A stretch of DNA of 64,000 nucleotides from Lachnospiraceae bacterium (GTDB lineage: Bacteria > Bacillota > Clostridia > Lachnospirales > Lachnospiraceae): the NCBI GenBank assembly GCA_017619635.1, contig JAFZRZ010000010.1, forward strand, positions 1 through 64,000. The letters are read 5' to 3'. The notes under the pieces were generated by a model. That model saw only the letters and a program-made list of their open reading frames with translations, was not told the DNA's origin and made no database searches. How positions within the stretch are numbered: the first letter of the stretch is position 1; the number at the start of each line of letters is the position of its first letter. Made by a program: the position numbers and the translations under genes. Shown here piece after piece: positions 1 to 9,136 of the stretch.

Positions 1-6
1 ACTATT

Positions 7-30
7 TTAGACAGACTTTTGTCTGTCTAA
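7..30. repeat. Perfect 10-bp inverted repeat with 4-base loop
   Basis: TTAGACAGAC and its exact complement GTCTGTCTAA are separated by TTTT. No long T-run follows on either strand, so it is a weak terminator candidate; it could instead be the end of an upstream transcript or an operator. The gene it serves lies outside the window. Confidence 0.5.
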
Positions 31-51
31 TTGTGATGTTCAGAAATAAAA

Positions 52-89
52 CAAGAGCGGTGAAGATATAAATATCTCCATCGCTCTTG
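52..89 (-). terminator. Intrinsic terminator of the motility gene
   Basis: CAAGAGCG pairs with CGCTCTTG and the stem continues inward through GAAGATA/TATCTCC with a short AT loop. Read on the - strand the hairpin is followed by TTTTATTT, fitting termination of the leftward gene at 195-395. On the + strand a shorter T-run (GATTTTTGG) follows three bases later, so it may also stop rightward transcripts. Confidence 0.75.
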
Positions 90-194
90 CTGATTTTTGG
101 GTTAGACCCTTAAGTGTTCAATGTAAACTTAATGACATTGGTCTTTTGGACACCTCTTTTCTATGAATGATGGGCACATAGCCCGGAAATAAAG

Positions 195-395
195 TTAGAC
201 TACCATATCAAAGTTGGAACCAACTGATGGATTGACTGAACGCTCCATAGCGGCTGCGTCAATCATTTTTAGTAGCCCGTTGCCTGCGCTCTCATTGGCA
301 TCGAGTGCCTTGCTGAGCATTGCAACATCAACTTTAGATAAGGAGTCACTGCCCGTTACGGACATTGCTGCAGAACCTATATTACTTATAGTCAT
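195..395 (-). CDS. YjfB-family putative motility protein
   Basis: A 66-residue protein matching the small YjfB putative-motility family: a short N-terminal stretch (MTISNIGSAAMS) and a middle helix with LSKALDANESAGNGLLKMID. In Bacillus the family member yjfB is expressed with the flagellar sigma-D regulon; its molecular role is not established. The start at 395 is set by a strong AAGGAGG seven bases upstream. No signal peptide or membrane segment. It is transcribed away from the PucR-type gene at 611 and ends in its own hairpin terminator. An ACGATAA element lies a little upstream of the RBS, but no sigma-28 -35 box sits at the right distance, so regulation is unresolved. Confidence 0.8.
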   Translation of the reverse strand: MTISNIGSAAMSVTGSDSLSKVDVAMLSKALDANESAGNGLLKMIDAAAMERSVNPSVGSNFDMVV

Positions 396-463
396 ATCAA
401 CACCTCCTTAAAGTTATTATCGTATCGTAAAAGCCAAAAAGCGAGTGCAAAAAGAAAAATAGT

Positions 464-496
464 ATGGTTTTTGTGAAAAATTACCATAAAAAACCA
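464..496. repeat. Inverted repeat between divergent genes
   Basis: ATGGTTTTT (464-472) is matched by AAAAACCAT (488-496) in the AT-rich region between the divergent motility and PucR-type genes. It could be an operator or simply a consequence of AT-rich sequence. Confidence 0.35.
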
Positions 497-610
497 TGTT
501 CAACTATGGATTTTTTTGTATAAATGCTTTATGATATAAAATGGTATTGTGAAAATATCTATTATGAGGCGTTGACTTTTGTAGAAAATAACTATTTTTG
601 TGGAGGTAGT

Positions 611-1699
611 ATGATATCCAATCAGGTATTGCAGAGTACCCTAGAGGGACTTAAGAATATTGCAAGAATCGAGTTGTGTGTACTCGATACGGAAGGGAAG
701 GCATACGCATTCACCAATCAGGACATGGAAAAGTACAGTCCGCAGGCGGTTGATTTTGTAAGATCGCCTGCAGATTCTCAGGAGATAGCCGGTTGCCAGT
801 TCTTTAAGATATATGATGAACAGCAGTTGGAGTACATCCTTGTTGCACAGGGCACTACCGAGGATGTGTACACTCTCGGTAAGATGGTGGCTTTCCAGAT
901 ACAGAACCTGCTGGTAGCATACAAAGAGAGATTCGACAAGGATAACTTTATAAAGAATCTCTTGCTGGACAACCTTTTGCTTGTCGATATATTCAGCCGT
1001 GCAAAGAAGCTGCATATCCAGTCGGATAAGAGCAGGGTCGCTATCATCATTGAAGCGAACATGGGCAAGGACAGCAATGTTCTCGAGATCATGAGGACAC
1101 ATTTCGGATCCAATAATAAGGATTTCATAACCGCGGTTGACGAACACAGCGTCATAGTTGTCAAAGAACTCGAAGACAATTCTTCAAATGAAGATATAGA
1201 TAAGGTATGTGCTCAATATAAGGCACAGCTTGACAGAGAAAGCGTAAAGGATATCCGTATATCATACGGTACCATCGTAAGAGAGATCAAAGAGGTGAGC
1301 CGTTCCTACAAAGAGGCTAAGATGGCACTCGATGTCGGAAAGATATTCTTTGATGACAGAGACATCATGGCTTACAGCGAGCTTGGTATAGGAAGACTGA
1401 TCTATCAGCTGCCGATACCGCTTTGCAAACTCTTCATCAAGGAGATATTCGGAGGAAAGAGTCCCGATGATTTCGATGAGGAGACTCTGATGACCATCAC
1501 GAAGTTCTTTGAAAACAGTCTCAATGTCTCAGAGACATCACGTCAGCTCTTTATCCATCGTAACACGCTTGTTTACAGACTGGATAAACTGCAAAAGACA
1601 ACAGGCCTTGATCTGAGGATATTCGAGGATGCTATCACATTCAAGATAGCTCTCATGGTAGTCAAATATATGAATTACATGGAATCATTGGAATACTAA
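611..1699 (+). CDS. PucR/CdaR-type transcriptional regulator
   Basis: A 362-residue cytoplasmic regulator. The C-terminus carries the PucR-type helix-turn-helix (SETSRQLFIHRNTLVYRLDKL), preceded by a degenerate GGDEF-like middle domain as in CdaR proteins. The N-terminal part resembles a small-molecule sensing domain but I cannot name a ligand. The reading frame is open from 524, but ATG at 611 has GGAGG five bases upstream and is the better start. It lies 24 bases before ftsE, so co-transcription with ftsEX is likely and a role in controlling wall or division genes is possible but unproven. The family is known for controlling purine, sugar-diacid or amino-acid genes. Confidence 0.75.
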   Translation: MISNQVLQSTLEGLKNIARIELCVLDTEGKAYAFTNQDMEKYSPQAVDFVRSPADSQEIAGCQFFKIYDEQQLEYILVAQGTTEDVYTLGKMVAFQIQNLLVAYKERFDKDNFIKNLLLDNLLLVDIFSRAKKLHIQSDKSRVAIIIEANMGKDSNVLEIMRTHFGSNNKDFITAVDEHSVIVVKELEDNSSNEDIDKVCAQYKAQLDRESVKDIRISYGTIVREIKEVSRSYKEAKMALDVGKIFFDDRDIMAYSELGIGRLIYQLPIPLCKLFIKEIFGGKSPDDFDEETLMTITKFFENSLNVSETSRQLFIHRNTLVYRLDKLQKTTGLDLRIFEDAITFKIALMVVKYMNYMESLEY

Positions 1700-1723
1700 A
1701 TGGTTTTTTAGAGGAGTTTTACA

Positions 1724-2458
1724 GTGGCTTTTGGAAGAAAGAAAAAAGGAAGAGTTATACCTGAGGATGAACTCATAGTTTTTGAGAATGTCACAAAGAC
1801 ATATCAGACAGGTGCCCCGGCATTAAACGGAGTAAGCCTCAAGGTGAAAAAAGGAGAGTTTGTCTTTATCGTCGGAGACAGCGGCTCGGGAAAATCCACA
1901 TTGATCAAGCTTTTGTTAAGAGAGCTCGTTCCCACTGAGGGTGAGATCTATGTGAACGGAGTGAGTCTGTCGAAACTTCGCAGAAGACAGGTTCCAAAAT
2001 ACAGAAGAAACTTAGGAGTCGTGTTCCAGGATTTCAGACTTATCAAAAACTGGAATGTATATGAGAACGTTGCTTTTGCGCAGCGTATAGTACAGACACC
2101 CAACAGGCTTATCAAGAGAAATGTGCCGGCCATTCTGTCCATTGTCGGACTTGCCAGCAAGTATAAGGCAAAGCCAATGCAGTTATCGGGTGGTGAGCAG
2201 CAGAGAGTGGCTATGGCCAGAGCGCTCATAAATAAGCCGCCGATCCTTTTATGCGATGAGCCTACAGGTAATCTGGATCCCAAGAATTCATGGGAGATCA
2301 TGAAACTTCTAGAGCAGATCAACAAACGTGGTACGACTGTTATCGTTGTTACACATAACAGAGAGATAGTCAATGAGATGCAGAAGCGTGTCATTACCAT
2401 GAAGAAGGGTGTGATACTCAATGACGAGGAGAAGGGTGGATATATAGATGAGGATTAG
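1724..2458 (+). CDS. ftsE: Cell-division ATP-binding protein FtsE
   Basis: ATPase of the FtsEX complex, which transmits a division signal across the membrane to periplasmic or extracellular wall hydrolases. The 244 residues include Walker A GDSGSGKST (51-59), signature LSGGEQQR and Walker B LLLCDEPTGNLD, the last being typical of FtsE/LolD-type ATPases. Start is GTG at 1724 with GAGGAG eight bases upstream. An N-terminal extension of about 15 charged residues precedes the ABC domain. The 3' end overlaps ftsX by 11 bases, indicating translational coupling, and a coiled-coil M23 hydrolase follows. Confidence 0.95.
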   Translation: MAFGRKKKGRVIPEDELIVFENVTKTYQTGAPALNGVSLKVKKGEFVFIVGDSGSGKSTLIKLLLRELVPTEGEIYVNGVSLSKLRRRQVPKYRRNLGVVFQDFRLIKNWNVYENVAFAQRIVQTPNRLIKRNVPAILSIVGLASKYKAKPMQLSGGEQQRVAMARALINKPPILLCDEPTGNLDPKNSWEIMKLLEQINKRGTTVIVVTHNREIVNEMQKRVITMKKGVILNDEEKGGYIDED

Positions 2459-3350
2459 TTCATTTTTTTATACGATCAAGCAGGGTATAAAGAATATATT
2501 CCGTAACGCCGTTTTCTCGCTGGCTTCAATAGCCACGATCGCGTCCTGCTTACTTTTGTTTGGCGTGTTCTATGCGATAATCGCCAATTTCCAGAACATA
2601 GTAAAGACTGCGGAGGAAGGCGTTGCAGTAACTGTTTTCTTCACGGAGGATGTCTGTGAGGATGATGTGCGCATGAAAGAGATCGGAGATCTTATCAGTG
2701 CCAGAAGCGAAGTCAGCAAGGTGGTGTTCGTATCCGCGGATCAGGCCTGGGAAGAGTTTAAGGTCGATTACCTTGGAGAGTATGCTGAAGGATTTACGGA
2801 GAACCCGCTCGCAGGAAGTGCAAACTACCAGATATATCTGAGGGATATATCCCAGCAGGACAGTCTGGTATCTTATCTTCAGACGATGACAGGCATAAGG
2901 GAAGTAAATTATTCCAAGGTTACGGCAGATGCGCTTAGCGGTGTCAACAACATGGTCAGCTACGTGTCTATCGGTATCATCGGAATACTTCTTGCAGTAT
3001 CTATCTTCCTTATAAGTAATACAGTTATGATCGGTATCTCTATAAGGAAGGAAGAGATCGGTATCATGAAATATATAGGAGCGACCGATTTCTTCGTAAG
3101 AGCACCGTTCGTTGTGGAATGTCTTATCATAGGTCTTATCGGTGCGGCGATCCCGCTTGGCATCATAAATGTCGTATATGATAAGGTACTCACACTTGTG
3201 ACCCAGCGTTTTGAGGTGTTAAACAGTATTTTAAGATTCCTTCCCATCCAGACGATCAATAAGACACTCATCCCGATTTCACTGGGAATAGGTGCCGGCA
3301 TCGGTCTGTTTGGAAGTATCATAACCGTAAGGAAACATTTGAAGGTGTAA
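2448..3350 (+). CDS. ftsX: Cell-division permease-like protein FtsX
   Basis: A 300-residue membrane partner of FtsE with the FtsX layout: an N-terminal membrane segment near residues 20-48, an extracellular domain of about 120 residues (roughly 50-170), then three membrane segments near 173-195, 222-245 and 275-293. In Gram-positive bacteria this loop binds coiled-coil hydrolases such as PcsB or CwlO; such a protein is encoded six bases downstream. Start ATG lies inside ftsE. Confidence 0.95.
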   Translation: MRISSFFYTIKQGIKNIFRNAVFSLASIATIASCLLLFGVFYAIIANFQNIVKTAEEGVAVTVFFTEDVCEDDVRMKEIGDLISARSEVSKVVFVSADQAWEEFKVDYLGEYAEGFTENPLAGSANYQIYLRDISQQDSLVSYLQTMTGIREVNYSKVTADALSGVNNMVSYVSIGIIGILLAVSIFLISNTVMIGISIRKEEIGIMKYIGATDFFVRAPFVVECLIIGLIGAAIPLGIINVVYDKVLTLVTQRFEVLNSILRFLPIQTINKTLIPISLGIGAGIGLFGSIITVRKHLKV

Positions 3351-3356
3351 CTTAAT

Positions 3357-4661
3357 ATGGTAAAAAGAAGACTGGCCGCCATTCTACTGATGGTGGCATT
3401 GTCTGTTTCGGCTGTTTTTCCTGCTGTGAGTGCGTATGCCACCGAGAACGATGACAAGGAAGCGAGCAAGGTGGAGGAAGAAGACAAAGAGCACGACTAT
3501 GAGGATACCAACAGGGCAAATAAGATCCAGGAACTCGAAGACAGTATCAAAGAGAAACAGGATCAGATAAAAAAGGCCGAAGAAGACAGAAAGAAGATAA
3601 AAAGCAGCATAACGGATATCCAGGGCATGGTGAACGACCTTGAAAAGGAGAAGACGGATCTTTCAAATTACGTTACCAAGCTCGATGCCGACATGGAAGA
3701 GATACAGGAAAAGATAGAGGAGCTGACTGAACTCATATCTCAAAAAGAAGAAGAGATAGAACAGGCTGAGGCAGATCTTAAAGAGGCTGAACAGATCCAG
3801 CTGGATCAGTACAATGCTATGAAAGCCCGTATCAAATTCATGTATGAAAAGGGTGATTCGTACTATCTGGAGATGCTCTTTAAAGCCGAGAGCTTCGGAG
3901 ATATGGTCAATAAAGCCGACTATATAGAACAGCTTTCGGCATATGACAAGAAAAAACTAGAAGAATATGTGGCCAACTGTGAATATGTTGAGGCCTGCAA
4001 GCTTTCACTGGAGTCTGAAAAACAGACACTCGATGAAGCAAAAGCCCAGGTGGAGGAAGAGGAAGCAAACTTGGACAAGCTCATCTCTGACAAGAAGGAT
4101 GAGATCAATGCAAAAGCCTATGACATATCAAACAAGGAACAGGCCATAAAAGAATATGAGGCGGATCTGGCTGAACAGACTGCTGTGATCCAGGCTCTGG
4201 AAGCAGCAGTTACCGCACAGAAGAAGAAACTGCTCGAAGAGGAAGGAAATCTTATAACTTACGACGGCGGTATGTTTGCATGGCCGGCTCCCAAGTATAC
4301 AAGGATCTCCGATGACTACGGATGGAGAACGCATCCCATACTCGGAGTACAGCAGTTCCATAACGGTGTGGATATGGCAGCACCTGCAGGTTCACCCATC
4401 GTGTGTGCTTATGACGGCGAGGTTGTGGCAGCTGCATATTCATCTACAATGGGCAATTATATCATGGTCAATCACGGTGATGATCTTTACACCATCTACA
4501 TGCATGCTTCCGCAGTATATGTATCCACGGGAGAAAAAGTTGTAAGAGGAGAAAAGATCGGAGCGGTAGGTTCGACCGGAAGATCTACGGGTAACCATCT
4601 GCATTTCAGTGTGAGAAAGAACGGAGATTATGTAAGTCCCTGGAGTTACCTGGGAAAATAG
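3357..4661 (+). CDS. PcsB/EnvC-like coiled-coil murein hydrolase, M23
   Basis: A 434-residue secreted protein. Residues 1-28 form a signal peptide ending AVSAYA; about 50-295 is Lys/Glu-rich coiled coil; about 305-434 is an M23 (LytM) endopeptidase domain. The zinc ligands are visible: H335 and D339 (HNGVD) and H416 (HLH), with H383 as the other conserved histidine, so the domain looks catalytically competent rather than an EnvC-type activator. It lies directly behind ftsEX, as PcsB or CwlO partners would. The stretch near 158-205 (IKFMYEKGDSYYLEM and on to SAYDKKK) recurs in the SleB-type protein at 55419. Confidence 0.88.
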   Translation: MVKRRLAAILLMVALSVSAVFPAVSAYATENDDKEASKVEEEDKEHDYEDTNRANKIQELEDSIKEKQDQIKKAEEDRKKIKSSITDIQGMVNDLEKEKTDLSNYVTKLDADMEEIQEKIEELTELISQKEEEIEQAEADLKEAEQIQLDQYNAMKARIKFMYEKGDSYYLEMLFKAESFGDMVNKADYIEQLSAYDKKKLEEYVANCEYVEACKLSLESEKQTLDEAKAQVEEEEANLDKLISDKKDEINAKAYDISNKEQAIKEYEADLAEQTAVIQALEAAVTAQKKKLLEEEGNLITYDGGMFAWPAPKYTRISDDYGWRTHPILGVQQFHNGVDMAAPAGSPIVCAYDGEVVAAAYSSTMGNYIMVNHGDDLYTIYMHASAVYVSTGEKVVRGEKIGAVGSTGRSTGNHLHFSVRKNGDYVSPWSYLGK

Positions 4662-4686
4662 TTACAAAGGCGGCACAATATAGGAT

Positions 4687-6003
4687 ATGAGCGACGAAAT
4701 AAGAGAAGAAACGGTGACTGAGCAAATGGTTGAGACTCAGGTTGCCAATACAAAGAAAACAGACAAAGAACAGAAGAAAAAAGAAAGACGCAAGTTCTGG
4801 CTTGGTTTTTGTTTTGGTGTCATAGGAGTACTGATAGCGACTGTTTTGTTTACGATGGGTTCGTATCTGTACTATAAGAATAAAGCGGAATACAAAGAAG
4901 AGGTTAAGGTTGATACCCAGAATACCAACGATTCCGTTGTAAATTCCACGACAACATCCAAGATCAAGATGATCGAGCGTCTGATAAAAAAGAATTATTA
5001 CAAGGATGTTGATGAGGAAACGCTTGCTGACGGTATTTACAGAGGTATGCTGGATTCTCTTGGAGATCCTTATTCCGAGTATTATTCCGCAGAGGACCTT
5101 AAAGAAGTAAGGGAGAGTAACGAAGGTATCTACTATGGAATAGGAGCATATGTGTCTCTTGATACTGATCTTAAACTTGCCGTCATCTCAGGAATAATCT
5201 CAGGAACACCTGCAGAGGAAGCCGGACTTCAGGAAGGTGACCTTATATATAAGGTTGACGGTCAGGACGTTACGGGAATGACCACATCTGAGGTTGTAAC
5301 CCTTATAAGAGGTGAGGAGTTTACCACTGTTGATCTTACCCTGATAAGGGACGGAGAGACGGTTGAATACACTGTTGAGAGACGTAAGGTCGAATCTCCG
5401 ACCGTACATTACGAAATGCTCGAAAATAACATCGGATATATACAGATAACGGAGTTTGATGATGTTACGACAGATCAGTTCACAGAAGCAATGGCTGTCT
5501 TAAAGGGACAGGGGATGCAGGCACTGATCCTGGATCTGAGATCAAACGGCGGCGGAAATCTGTCCACATGTATAGATATCGCAAACCAGCTTCTTCCCAA
5601 GGGAATTGTTGTATATACGGAAGACAAATACGGCAACAGGGAAGAGTATACCTGTGACGGAAAGCGTAAGTTTGACAAACCCATGGTCGTTCTTGTCAAC
5701 GGTTATTCTGCCAGTGCATCGGAGATCCTTACCGGTGCGATAAAGGATTACGGTATCGGTACCATAATGGGAACCACGACTTACGGAAAAGGTATAGTCC
5801 AGCAGATCATGTCTTTAAAGGACGGAACCGCTGTTAAAATGACTATAAGCAAATACTATACTCCCAAGGGTAATTATATCCATGATATAGGTATAGAGCC
5901 TGATATAGAGGTCGAATTTGACGCCGATGCGTATAAAAAGGATAAGACCGATAATCAGCTGAATGCAGCAAAAGAACAGATAAAAAAGATGATGAAGGAT
6001 TAA
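4687..6003 (+). CDS. C-terminal processing (S41) peptidase
   Basis: A 438-residue membrane-anchored serine protease of the CtpA/CtpB/Prc family. After a charged cytoplasmic tail, one membrane segment spans about 38-62; a PDZ domain lies near 145-230; the catalytic domain holds SASASE with the nucleophile predicted at S343 and the general base K368 in TYGKG, giving the usual 25-residue spacing. The family trims C-termini of exported proteins and in several bacteria controls wall hydrolases, which fits its place behind ftsEX and the M23 hydrolase. The gap of 25 bases suggests one operon. Confidence 0.9.
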   Translation: MSDEIREETVTEQMVETQVANTKKTDKEQKKKERRKFWLGFCFGVIGVLIATVLFTMGSYLYYKNKAEYKEEVKVDTQNTNDSVVNSTTTSKIKMIERLIKKNYYKDVDEETLADGIYRGMLDSLGDPYSEYYSAEDLKEVRESNEGIYYGIGAYVSLDTDLKLAVISGIISGTPAEEAGLQEGDLIYKVDGQDVTGMTTSEVVTLIRGEEFTTVDLTLIRDGETVEYTVERRKVESPTVHYEMLENNIGYIQITEFDDVTTDQFTEAMAVLKGQGMQALILDLRSNGGGNLSTCIDIANQLLPKGIVVYTEDKYGNREEYTCDGKRKFDKPMVVLVNGYSASASEILTGAIKDYGIGTIMGTTTYGKGIVQQIMSLKDGTAVKMTISKYYTPKGNYIHDIGIEPDIEVEFDADAYKKDKTDNQLNAAKEQIKKMMKD

Positions 6004-6007
6004 CCTA

Positions 6008-6036
6008 TTGACATAGTAGGCGAGTGGTGTTATGAT
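6008..6036 (+). promoter_or_regulatory. Sigma-A promoter of cysK
   Basis: TTGACA (6008-6013), a 17-base spacer and TATGAT (6031-6036) form a near-consensus vegetative promoter 42 bases before the cysK start. No T-box or S-box structure was seen in the short leader. Confidence 0.85.
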
Positions 6037-6077
6037 ACCAACAGTTAATCGATTTTCTGTTAATGGAGGAGAGTATC

Positions 6078-7010
6078 ATGGCAAATATTTACAAAGGAAC
6101 ACTTGGACTTGTAGGAAACACACCGCTTGTTGAGGTTATCAACATAGAAAAAGAATTACAGTTAAAGGCAACTGTACTTGTTAAACTCGAGTATTTTAAT
6201 CCCGCAGGAAGCGTTAAGGACAGGATCGCAAAGGCGATGATCGAAGACGCTGAAGCAAAGGGACTTTTAAAGGAAGGCTCTGTTATCATTGAGCCCACAT
6301 CAGGAAATACAGGTATCGGTCTTGCTTCAATAGCAGCAGCAAAGGGATACCGCATCATACTCACAATGCCTGAGACCATGAGTGTTGAGAGAAGAAGCAT
6401 CCTTAAGGCTTATGGTGCAGAGATAGTCCTTACAGAGGGAGCAAAGGGCATGAAGGGAGCCATTGCAAAGGCTGAAGAGCTCGCAAAAGAGATCCCTGAT
6501 TCATTTATCCCCGGCCAGTTTGTGAATCCTGCAAACCCTGCAGTTCATAAAGCTACAACAGGTCCTGAGATCTGGAAGGACACTGACGGAAAAGTTGATA
6601 TATTCATTGCAGGAGTAGGTACAGGCGGAACAGTAACTGGTACAGGCGAGTACTTGAAAGAGCAGAATCCCGACATAAAGGTTGTGGCTCTTGAGCCTGC
6701 TGATTCACCGGTGCTTTCAGAAGGAAGAAGCGGTGCGCATAAGATCCAGGGTATCGGAGCAGGTTTTGTTCCGGATGTTTTAAACACAAGCGTTTATGAT
6801 GAGATCTTTAAGGCTCCGAACGAGAATGCGTTTGAGACAGCTAAACTTCTTGCAAAGAAGGAAGGTATCTCTGTAGGTATATCTTCAGGAGCAGCTCTTT
6901 ATGCAGCTTTGGAGTATGCAAAGAAGAAAGAGAACGAGGGAAAGGTCATAGTAGCTCTTCTTCCTGACAGCGGAGACAGATACTACTCAACAGCTCTGTT
7001 CACAGAATAA
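6078..7010 (+). CDS. cysK: Cysteine synthase A (O-acetylserine sulfhydrylase)
   Basis: PLP enzyme that makes cysteine from O-acetylserine and sulfide. The 310 residues include the Schiff-base lysine K47 in NPAGSVKDR, the substrate loop PTSGNTGIG and the glycine-rich phosphate loop [10 protein letters not shown]. Length and motifs are typical of CysK rather than cystathionine beta-synthase. The start at 6078 is chosen over an in-frame ATG at 6063 because GGAGGAGAG lies between them. It has its own promoter and terminator, so it is probably monocistronic. Confidence 0.95.
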   Translation: MANIYKGTLGLVGNTPLVEVINIEKELQLKATVLVKLEYFNPAGSVKDRIAKAMIEDAEAKGLLKEGSVIIEPTSGNTGIGLASIAAAKGYRIILTMPETMSVERRSILKAYGAEIVLTEGAKGMKGAIAKAEELAKEIPDSFIPGQFVNPANPAVHKATTGPEIWKDTDGKVDIFIAGVGTGGTVTGTGEYLKEQNPDIKVVALEPADSPVLSEGRSGAHKIQGIGAGFVPDVLNTSVYDEIFKAPNENAFETAKLLAKKEGISVGISSGAALYAALEYAKKKENEGKVIVALLPDSGDRYYSTALFTE

Positions 7011-7054
7011 AACAAAATACAAACAAATGTTCTAAAAATCATAGACAGAAATTT

Positions 7055-7092
7055 AAAAGAATGGTACACTACAAAAGGTGTATCATTCTTTT
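7055..7092 (+). terminator. Terminator after cysK
   Basis: AAAAGAATGGTACAC pairs along about 15 bp with GTGTATCATTCTTTT (one G-T wobble), and the 3' arm ends in TTTTGTTAT. Confidence 0.8.
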
Positions 7093-7131
7093 GTTATGCG
7101 AAAGAGTTTATGTAAGAGGTTTCCTTAAAAG

Positions 7132-9114
7132 ATGGATTTTAAACTGCACTCTGAATATCAACCTACAGGTGATCAGCCGCAGGCGATAAAAGAACTGGTA
7201 GACGGCTTTAAAGCGGGTAATCAGTTTCAGACTCTGCTCGGTGTTACGGGTTCCGGTAAGACATTTACCATGGCCAACGTTATCGCTGCGCTTAATAAAC
7301 CCACGCTCATCATTTCCCATAATAAGACTCTGGCGGGTCAGCTTTATGGTGAGATGAAGGAATTCTTTCCTGAAAATGCGGTGGAATATTTTGTTTCCTA
7401 TTATGATTATTATCAGCCTGAAGCATACGTTCCCTCATCGGATACTTATATCGCAAAGGATTCTTCGATAAATGATGAGATAGAAAAGCTAAGACTTTCG
7501 GCAACAGCCTCTCTTTCGGAAAGAAGAGATGTTATAGTCGTTGCATCAGTAAGCTGCATATACGGACTCGGAAGTCCCGATGAATATCATGAGATGATAG
7601 TGTCTTTGCGTCCCGGTATGAATAAGGAAAGGGATGAAGTCATTCATGAGCTCATCGATATACAGTATGTGCGCAATGAACTCGATATAGAGAGAGCAAC
7701 GTTCAGAGTCAGGGGAGACTCATTAGAGATATATCCTGCACAGGGCGGAGACGATCTTATCCGTGTGGAGTTTTTTGGAGATGAGATAGACAGGATAGCA
7801 CTGGTCGATCCGCTCACCGGAAAGATGAAGTCAACACTTGATCATGTAGCTATATTTCCTGCCTCGCATTATGTTATACAGAAGGATAAGATCCTTAAAG
7901 GATGTGACAGGATAGAGCAGGAGTTAAAGGAGAGGATAAAGTATTTCAAGTCTGAAGACAAGCTCATAGAAGCCCAGAGGATAGCTGAGAGAACAAACTT
8001 CGATCTTGAGATGTTGAGAGAAACAGGCTTTTGTTCGGGAATAGAGAACTATTCCGCACCTCTTAACGATCTGCCTCCGGGGGCACCTCCTCTTTGCCTT
8101 ATGGATTATTATGATGATGACTTCCTTATAATAATAGATGAATCACACATAACCATCCCTCAGATTGGAGGAATGTATGCGGGAGACAGGTCCAGAAAAA
8201 ACGTGCTGGTCGATTACGGATTCAGGCTTCCTTCCGCGCTTGATAACAGACCATTAAATTTCTCGGAGTTTGAGAGTAAGATAGATCAGATGCTCTTTGT
8301 GTCGGCGACCCCGAACACATATGAAGAGGAACATGAGCTTTTAAGAGCCCAGCAGATCATAAGACCAACAGGTCTTCTGGATCCCGAAGTCAGTGTGCGT
8401 CCGGTTGAGGGACAGATAGACGATCTCCTTGGTGAGATAAAAAAAGAGGTCAAAGATCATAATAAGGTGCTGGTTACCACTCTTACAAAGAGAATGGCTG
8501 AGGATCTTACCGACTATCTTAAGGATGTAGGTGTCAGGGTCAGATACCTTCATGCCGATGTGGATACACTGGAACGTGCCCAGATCATAAGAGACATGAG
8601 ACTGGATGTATTCGATGTGCTTGTCGGAATCAATCTTTTAAGAGAAGGTCTTGATATACCGGAGATCACACTGGTCGCAATACTCGATGCGGATAAAGAA
8701 GGTTTCTTAAGGTCGCAGACATCACTTATACAGACGATAGGACGTGCAGCCAGAAACAGCGACGGTCACGTTATAATGTATGCCGATACCATGACCGATT
8801 CGATGAAGTATGCTATAGATGAGACCAACAGAAGAAGAAGCCTCCAGATGAAATACAATGAGGAACACGGTATCACTCCTCAGACTATAAAGAAGGCGGT
8901 AAGGGATCTTATAAGCATCACAAAAGAGATTGAGCAGGAGCAGGTTAAATTTGAAAAAGATCCTGAATCGATGAGCGATGCAGAGATAAAGAAGCTTATC
9001 GAAAAGACGGAAAAACAGATGAGAAAAGCGGCTGCGGAACTCAACTTCGAAGCAGCGGCAGAACTCAGAGACAAGATGGTCGAACTGAAAAAACAGCTTG
9101 ATGACAGGAAATGA
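7132..9114 (+). CDS. uvrB: Excinuclease ABC subunit B
   Basis: Damage-verification helicase of nucleotide-excision repair, 660 residues. Visible motifs are Walker A GVTGSGKT, the [12 protein letters not shown] beta-hairpin region, DESH (motif II), TIGRAARNS (motif VI) and a C-terminal UVR motif ([17 protein letters not shown]) that contacts UvrC. It is followed 22 bases later by uvrA; uvrC is not in the window. Confidence 0.97.
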   Translation: MDFKLHSEYQPTGDQPQAIKELVDGFKAGNQFQTLLGVTGSGKTFTMANVIAALNKPTLIISHNKTLAGQLYGEMKEFFPENAVEYFVSYYDYYQPEAYVPSSDTYIAKDSSINDEIEKLRLSATASLSERRDVIVVASVSCIYGLGSPDEYHEMIVSLRPGMNKERDEVIHELIDIQYVRNELDIERATFRVRGDSLEIYPAQGGDDLIRVEFFGDEIDRIALVDPLTGKMKSTLDHVAIFPASHYVIQKDKILKGCDRIEQELKERIKYFKSEDKLIEAQRIAERTNFDLEMLRETGFCSGIENYSAPLNDLPPGAPPLCLMDYYDDDFLIIIDESHITIPQIGGMYAGDRSRKNVLVDYGFRLPSALDNRPLNFSEFESKIDQMLFVSATPNTYEEEHELLRAQQIIRPTGLLDPEVSVRPVEGQIDDLLGEIKKEVKDHNKVLVTTLTKRMAEDLTDYLKDVGVRVRYLHADVDTLERAQIIRDMRLDVFDVLVGINLLREGLDIPEITLVAILDADKEGFLRSQTSLIQTIGRAARNSDGHVIMYADTMTDSMKYAIDETNRRRSLQMKYNEEHGITPQTIKKAVRDLISITKEIEQEQVKFEKDPESMSDAEIKKLIEKTEKQMRKAAAELNFEAAAELRDKMVELKKQLDDRK

Positions 9115-9136
9115 TTAGGTATTACGGAGTTAAATA

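Noticed and set aside
421..460. Sigma-28 promoter for the YjfB-like gene
   Set aside because: A TACGATAA-like -10 exists on the - strand but no TAAA lies 14-16 bases upstream of it.
572..598. TTGACT and TATTTT as a promoter for the PucR-type gene
   Set aside because: The spacer is only 15 bases and the predicted transcription start would fall inside the ribosome-binding site at 602-606.
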